The notes under the pieces: model-generated
Databases searched by the model: none
Told to the model about the DNA's origin: nothing
The model's input: the letters and a program-made list of their open reading frames with translations, nothing else
Program-made: the position numbers and the translations under genes
Source: Fimbriimonadales bacterium
Lineage (GTDB): Bacteria > Armatimonadota > Fimbriimonadia > Fimbriimonadales > GBS-DC
DNA: 7,150 bases
Assembly: GCA_025060055.1 (NCBI GenBank)
Contig: JANXCK010000137.1
Span: 1 to 7,150, forward strand
Direction: 5' to 3'
Shown here: positions 5,505 through 7,150 of the stretch, one piece after another
How the letters are laid out: every line of letters starts with the position of its first letter
Position numbering within the stretch: the stretch's first letter is position 1

Positions 5505-7150
5505 CTGACCGAGTGGATTAAGGCGTATGCGCGTGCGCTGGGGTTCGATCTGGTGGGGATTGCGCCTGCGCAGTCGCCACCGCATGCGCAGTCGTTTTTG
5601 CTGTGGCTGGCACAAGGCTATGCGGGCACGATGGACTACTTGGAACGCACGGCGCACCTGCGCGTCAATCCAGCGGAACTGTTGCCCGACGCTCGCAGCG
5701 CAGTGGTCGTCGGACTGAACTACGCGCCGTCCGAGCTGCCCGACACGGACTATCGCATCGCCCGCTACGCGCTCGGCGACGACTATCACCTTGTGCTGCG
5801 CGAAAAGTTAGAGACCCTGCTCAGCGCGATTCAGGCGGTCGTTCCTGGCGTGCAGGGGCGTGTTTGCGTCGACTCTGCGCCTGTGCTGGAACGCGACCTC
5901 GCGTTGATGGCAGGGCTGGGCTGGTACGGCAAGAACACCTGCCTAATCAACACGCTTCGCGGTTCTTACTTCTTCATCGGTGTGCTGCTGCTCACGCTCG
6001 AACTGGAGTACGACTCGCCCGCGCAAGGGGGCTGTGGCACATGCCGACTGTGCCTCGACGCTTGCCCCACAGGCGCGCTGGTTGCACCCTATCAGCTGGA
6101 TGCTCGCAAGTGTATCAGCTATTTGACGATTGAGCTGCGCGAGGCTATTCCGACGGCGTATCGTGCGTCGATAGGCGAATGGCTGTTTGGGTGCGACATC
6201 TGCCAAGAAGTGTGCCCGTTCAACCGCCCGCGTGAGCATCAGCCGTTGCGGGCACGCCCGACCACCGAGCCACGCCTGCAGTCACGCCCGCTGCCTAAAC
6301 TCGCCGAGATTTTGCAAATGAGCGAAGCGGAGTTCACTGAGCGGTTTCGCGGCAGCGCGATTAAACGCGCCAAGTGGCGCGGACTCGTCCGAAACGCGCT
6401 CATCGTGGCGGGCAACAAGCGTGACCCGAACCTGCGCCCCCTGATTGAGCCGTTTTCAGAAGCCGACGACCCCATCCTACGCGAGGCGGCGCAGTGGGCG
6501 CTGGACAGGTACAATTCGTCCGCTATGGCACAGGCAGCAACTGCGGAGAAGCCCAAGCGCACCCGACGCAAGCAGAAAACGCCACCGCTGGATCCATGCT
6601 TTGCGGGGCTACTGGAGTCCCTTGAGAAACTTCGGCAACTCGACTTGCCTGTGGAGGACGGCGCACCGATGGAAAGCGATTGGCACTACGCGCAGCCGTG
6701 GCTGCTGCGACGCTCTGTCGACGCGCTCTTTGGCGACCGCGACGATTACTACTACGGCACGAACATGTTCCTGTACTACAGCTACGAGCAAGCCCAAGAG
6801 GTGAGCGACTATGTGCATGGGCGCAGTTCCAAGCAGCCACGCTACAAAGGACCTGACTTTTTCCTCGTGTTGAATGTAGACGGCACCAAGCCTCGCGAAC
6901 GCTGGGCAGTATGGGAAGAAGGGGGGCGCTACCCTGACCTAATCATTGAACTCATCTCGCCCAGCACGGAAGACAAAGACAAGAAAGACAACATGACCCT
7001 GTACGCGGAGGTGTTCCGCACACCAGAATATTTCTGGTACGACCAGCAGAAAGCCGAGTTGAGAGGTTTTCGGCTCAACTTGAGCGCACATAAGCCCGTT
7101 TACGAGCCAATCCCGCCCAACGAGCGGGGCTGGATATGGAGTCGTGTGCT
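5505..7150 (+). CDS. queG: Epoxyqueuosine reductase fused in frame to a Uma2-family nuclease-like domain (3' truncated)
   Basis: QueG is a cobalamin and iron-sulfur enzyme that reduces epoxyqueuosine to queuosine at the tRNA wobble position. Numbered from CTG 5505, residues 1-336 are QueG. They show LGFDLVGIAPAQ near the N-terminus, YALGDDYHLVLREKL, VDSAPVLERD with the probable catalytic Asp at 123, and GLGWYGKNT. The Cys for two 4Fe-4S clusters are C177/C180/C183/C187 and C203/C230/C233/C237 (GCDICQEVCPFN). A short HEAT-like helical tail ends near residue 336. I read every codon from there to 7148 and found no stop. A basic linker (EKPKRTRRKQK) leads into a Uma2 domain still open at the edge, giving at least 548 residues. 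The start is uncertain: no ATG or GTG lies at the right place. CTG 5505, 12 nt after GGGAGG and 7 nt after the speE stop, fits the family N-terminus. TTG 5445 overlaps speE and would add 20 unlikely residues. Confidence 0.85.
   Translation, partial: MTEWIKAYARALGFDLVGIAPAQSPPHAQSFLLWLAQGYAGTMDYLERTAHLRVNPAELLPDARSAVVVGLNYAPSELPDTDYRIARYALGDDYHLVLREKLETLLSAIQAVVPGVQGRVCVDSAPVLERDLALMAGLGWYGKNTCLINTLRGSYFFIGVLLLTLELEYDSPAQGGCGTCRLCLDACPTGALVAPYQLDARKCISYLTIELREAIPTAYRASIGEWLFGCDICQEVCPFNRPREHQPLRARPTTEPRLQSRPLPKLAEILQMSEAEFTERFRGSAIKRAKWRGLVRNALIVAGNKRDPNLRPLIEPFSEADDPILREAAQWALDRYNSSAMAQAATAEKPKRTRRKQKTPPLDPCFAGLLESLEKLRQLDLPVEDGAPMESDWHYAQPWLLRRSVDALFGDRDDYYYGTNMFLYYSYEQAQEVSDYVHGRSSKQPRYKGPDFFLVLNVDGTKPRERWAVWEEGGRYPDLIIELISPSTEDKDKKDNMTLYAEVFRTPEYFWYDQQKAELRGFRLNLSAHKPVYEPIPPNERGWIWSRV
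6660..7150 (+). other. Uma2 (DUF820) PD-(D/E)XK nuclease-like domain at the C-terminus of the queG frame
   Basis: The domain shows WLLRRSVDALFGDRDDYYYG, then NMFLYYSYEQAQ, KGPDFFLVLNV, RWAVWEEGGRYPDLIIELIS and FRTPEYFWYDQQKAEL. This is the order seen in Uma2 proteins, especially the cyanobacterial type with 'GPDFFVVLNV' and 'FRTPEYFW'. Putative active-site acids are D478 and E482 of the fusion numbering. The helix after SPST, where relatives carry a conserved Lys pair before LY, reads KKDNMTLY, so the Lys position appears to be Asn/Met with Lys just before it. A separate gene could start at ATG 6525, but no good ribosome binding site precedes it (GGACAGG is about 15 nt away). Uma2 proteins are mostly uncharacterised. 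Confidence 0.75.

Noticed and set aside
5603..6133. 176-codon plus-strand frame inside queG
   Set aside because: It is Arg/Ala/His-rich shadow translation; the overlapping queG frame contains all conserved Cys and Asp motifs.

Overview
The window (about 60% G+C by eye) looks like a chromosomal segment from a thermophilic or moderately thermophilic bacterium. The strongest hint is an aminopropyltransferase that closely resembles, from memory, the Thermus agmatine/triamine enzyme. Other hints are a Uma2 (DUF820) domain of the kind expanded in Cyanobacteria, Chloroflexota and Armatimonadota, and a high load of small palindromic repeats. I cannot name the phylum; Armatimonadota or Chloroflexota-like is a guess.

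Layout. (1) 2-334: the 3' end of a chemoreceptor signalling domain. (2) 335-692: a gene-free convergent stretch filled by small palindromic repeats. They are the end of a C element, a GC-rich A element, a complete 128-bp B element and a C fragment. (3) 693-1805, minus strand: a two-gene operon of hpt (purine salvage) followed by a small membrane-anchored protein. (4) 1858-3858, plus strand and divergent from hpt: a secreted or outer-membrane CBM9-like/DUF5916 protein. (5) 3859-4570: about 700 bp without genes, holding the repeats in the order A, B, C, D and then the leader of the next operon. (6) 4571-7150, plus strand: speE (polyamine aminopropyltransferase) followed 7 nt later by queG (epoxyqueuosine reductase).

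The most notable observation is that the queG frame does not stop at the end of QueG. It runs without a stop codon through a basic linker into a Uma2 PD-(D/E)XK nuclease-like domain and is still open at the window edge. As read, this is a QueG-Uma2 fusion of at least 548 residues. Its start is also unusual: no ATG or GTG lies at the expected N-terminus, and the best-fitting initiator is a CTG next to the speE stop.

The second notable feature is the repeat mosaic. The A-B-C order occurs on both sides of the hpt/DUF5916 block. The two complete B elements have exactly the same length (128 bp). They share termini but carry different internal stem sequences that still pair, so structure is kept while sequence changes. 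Some repeat ends abut stop codons of the flanking genes. No transposase is visible, so these look like non-autonomous MITE/REP-type elements.
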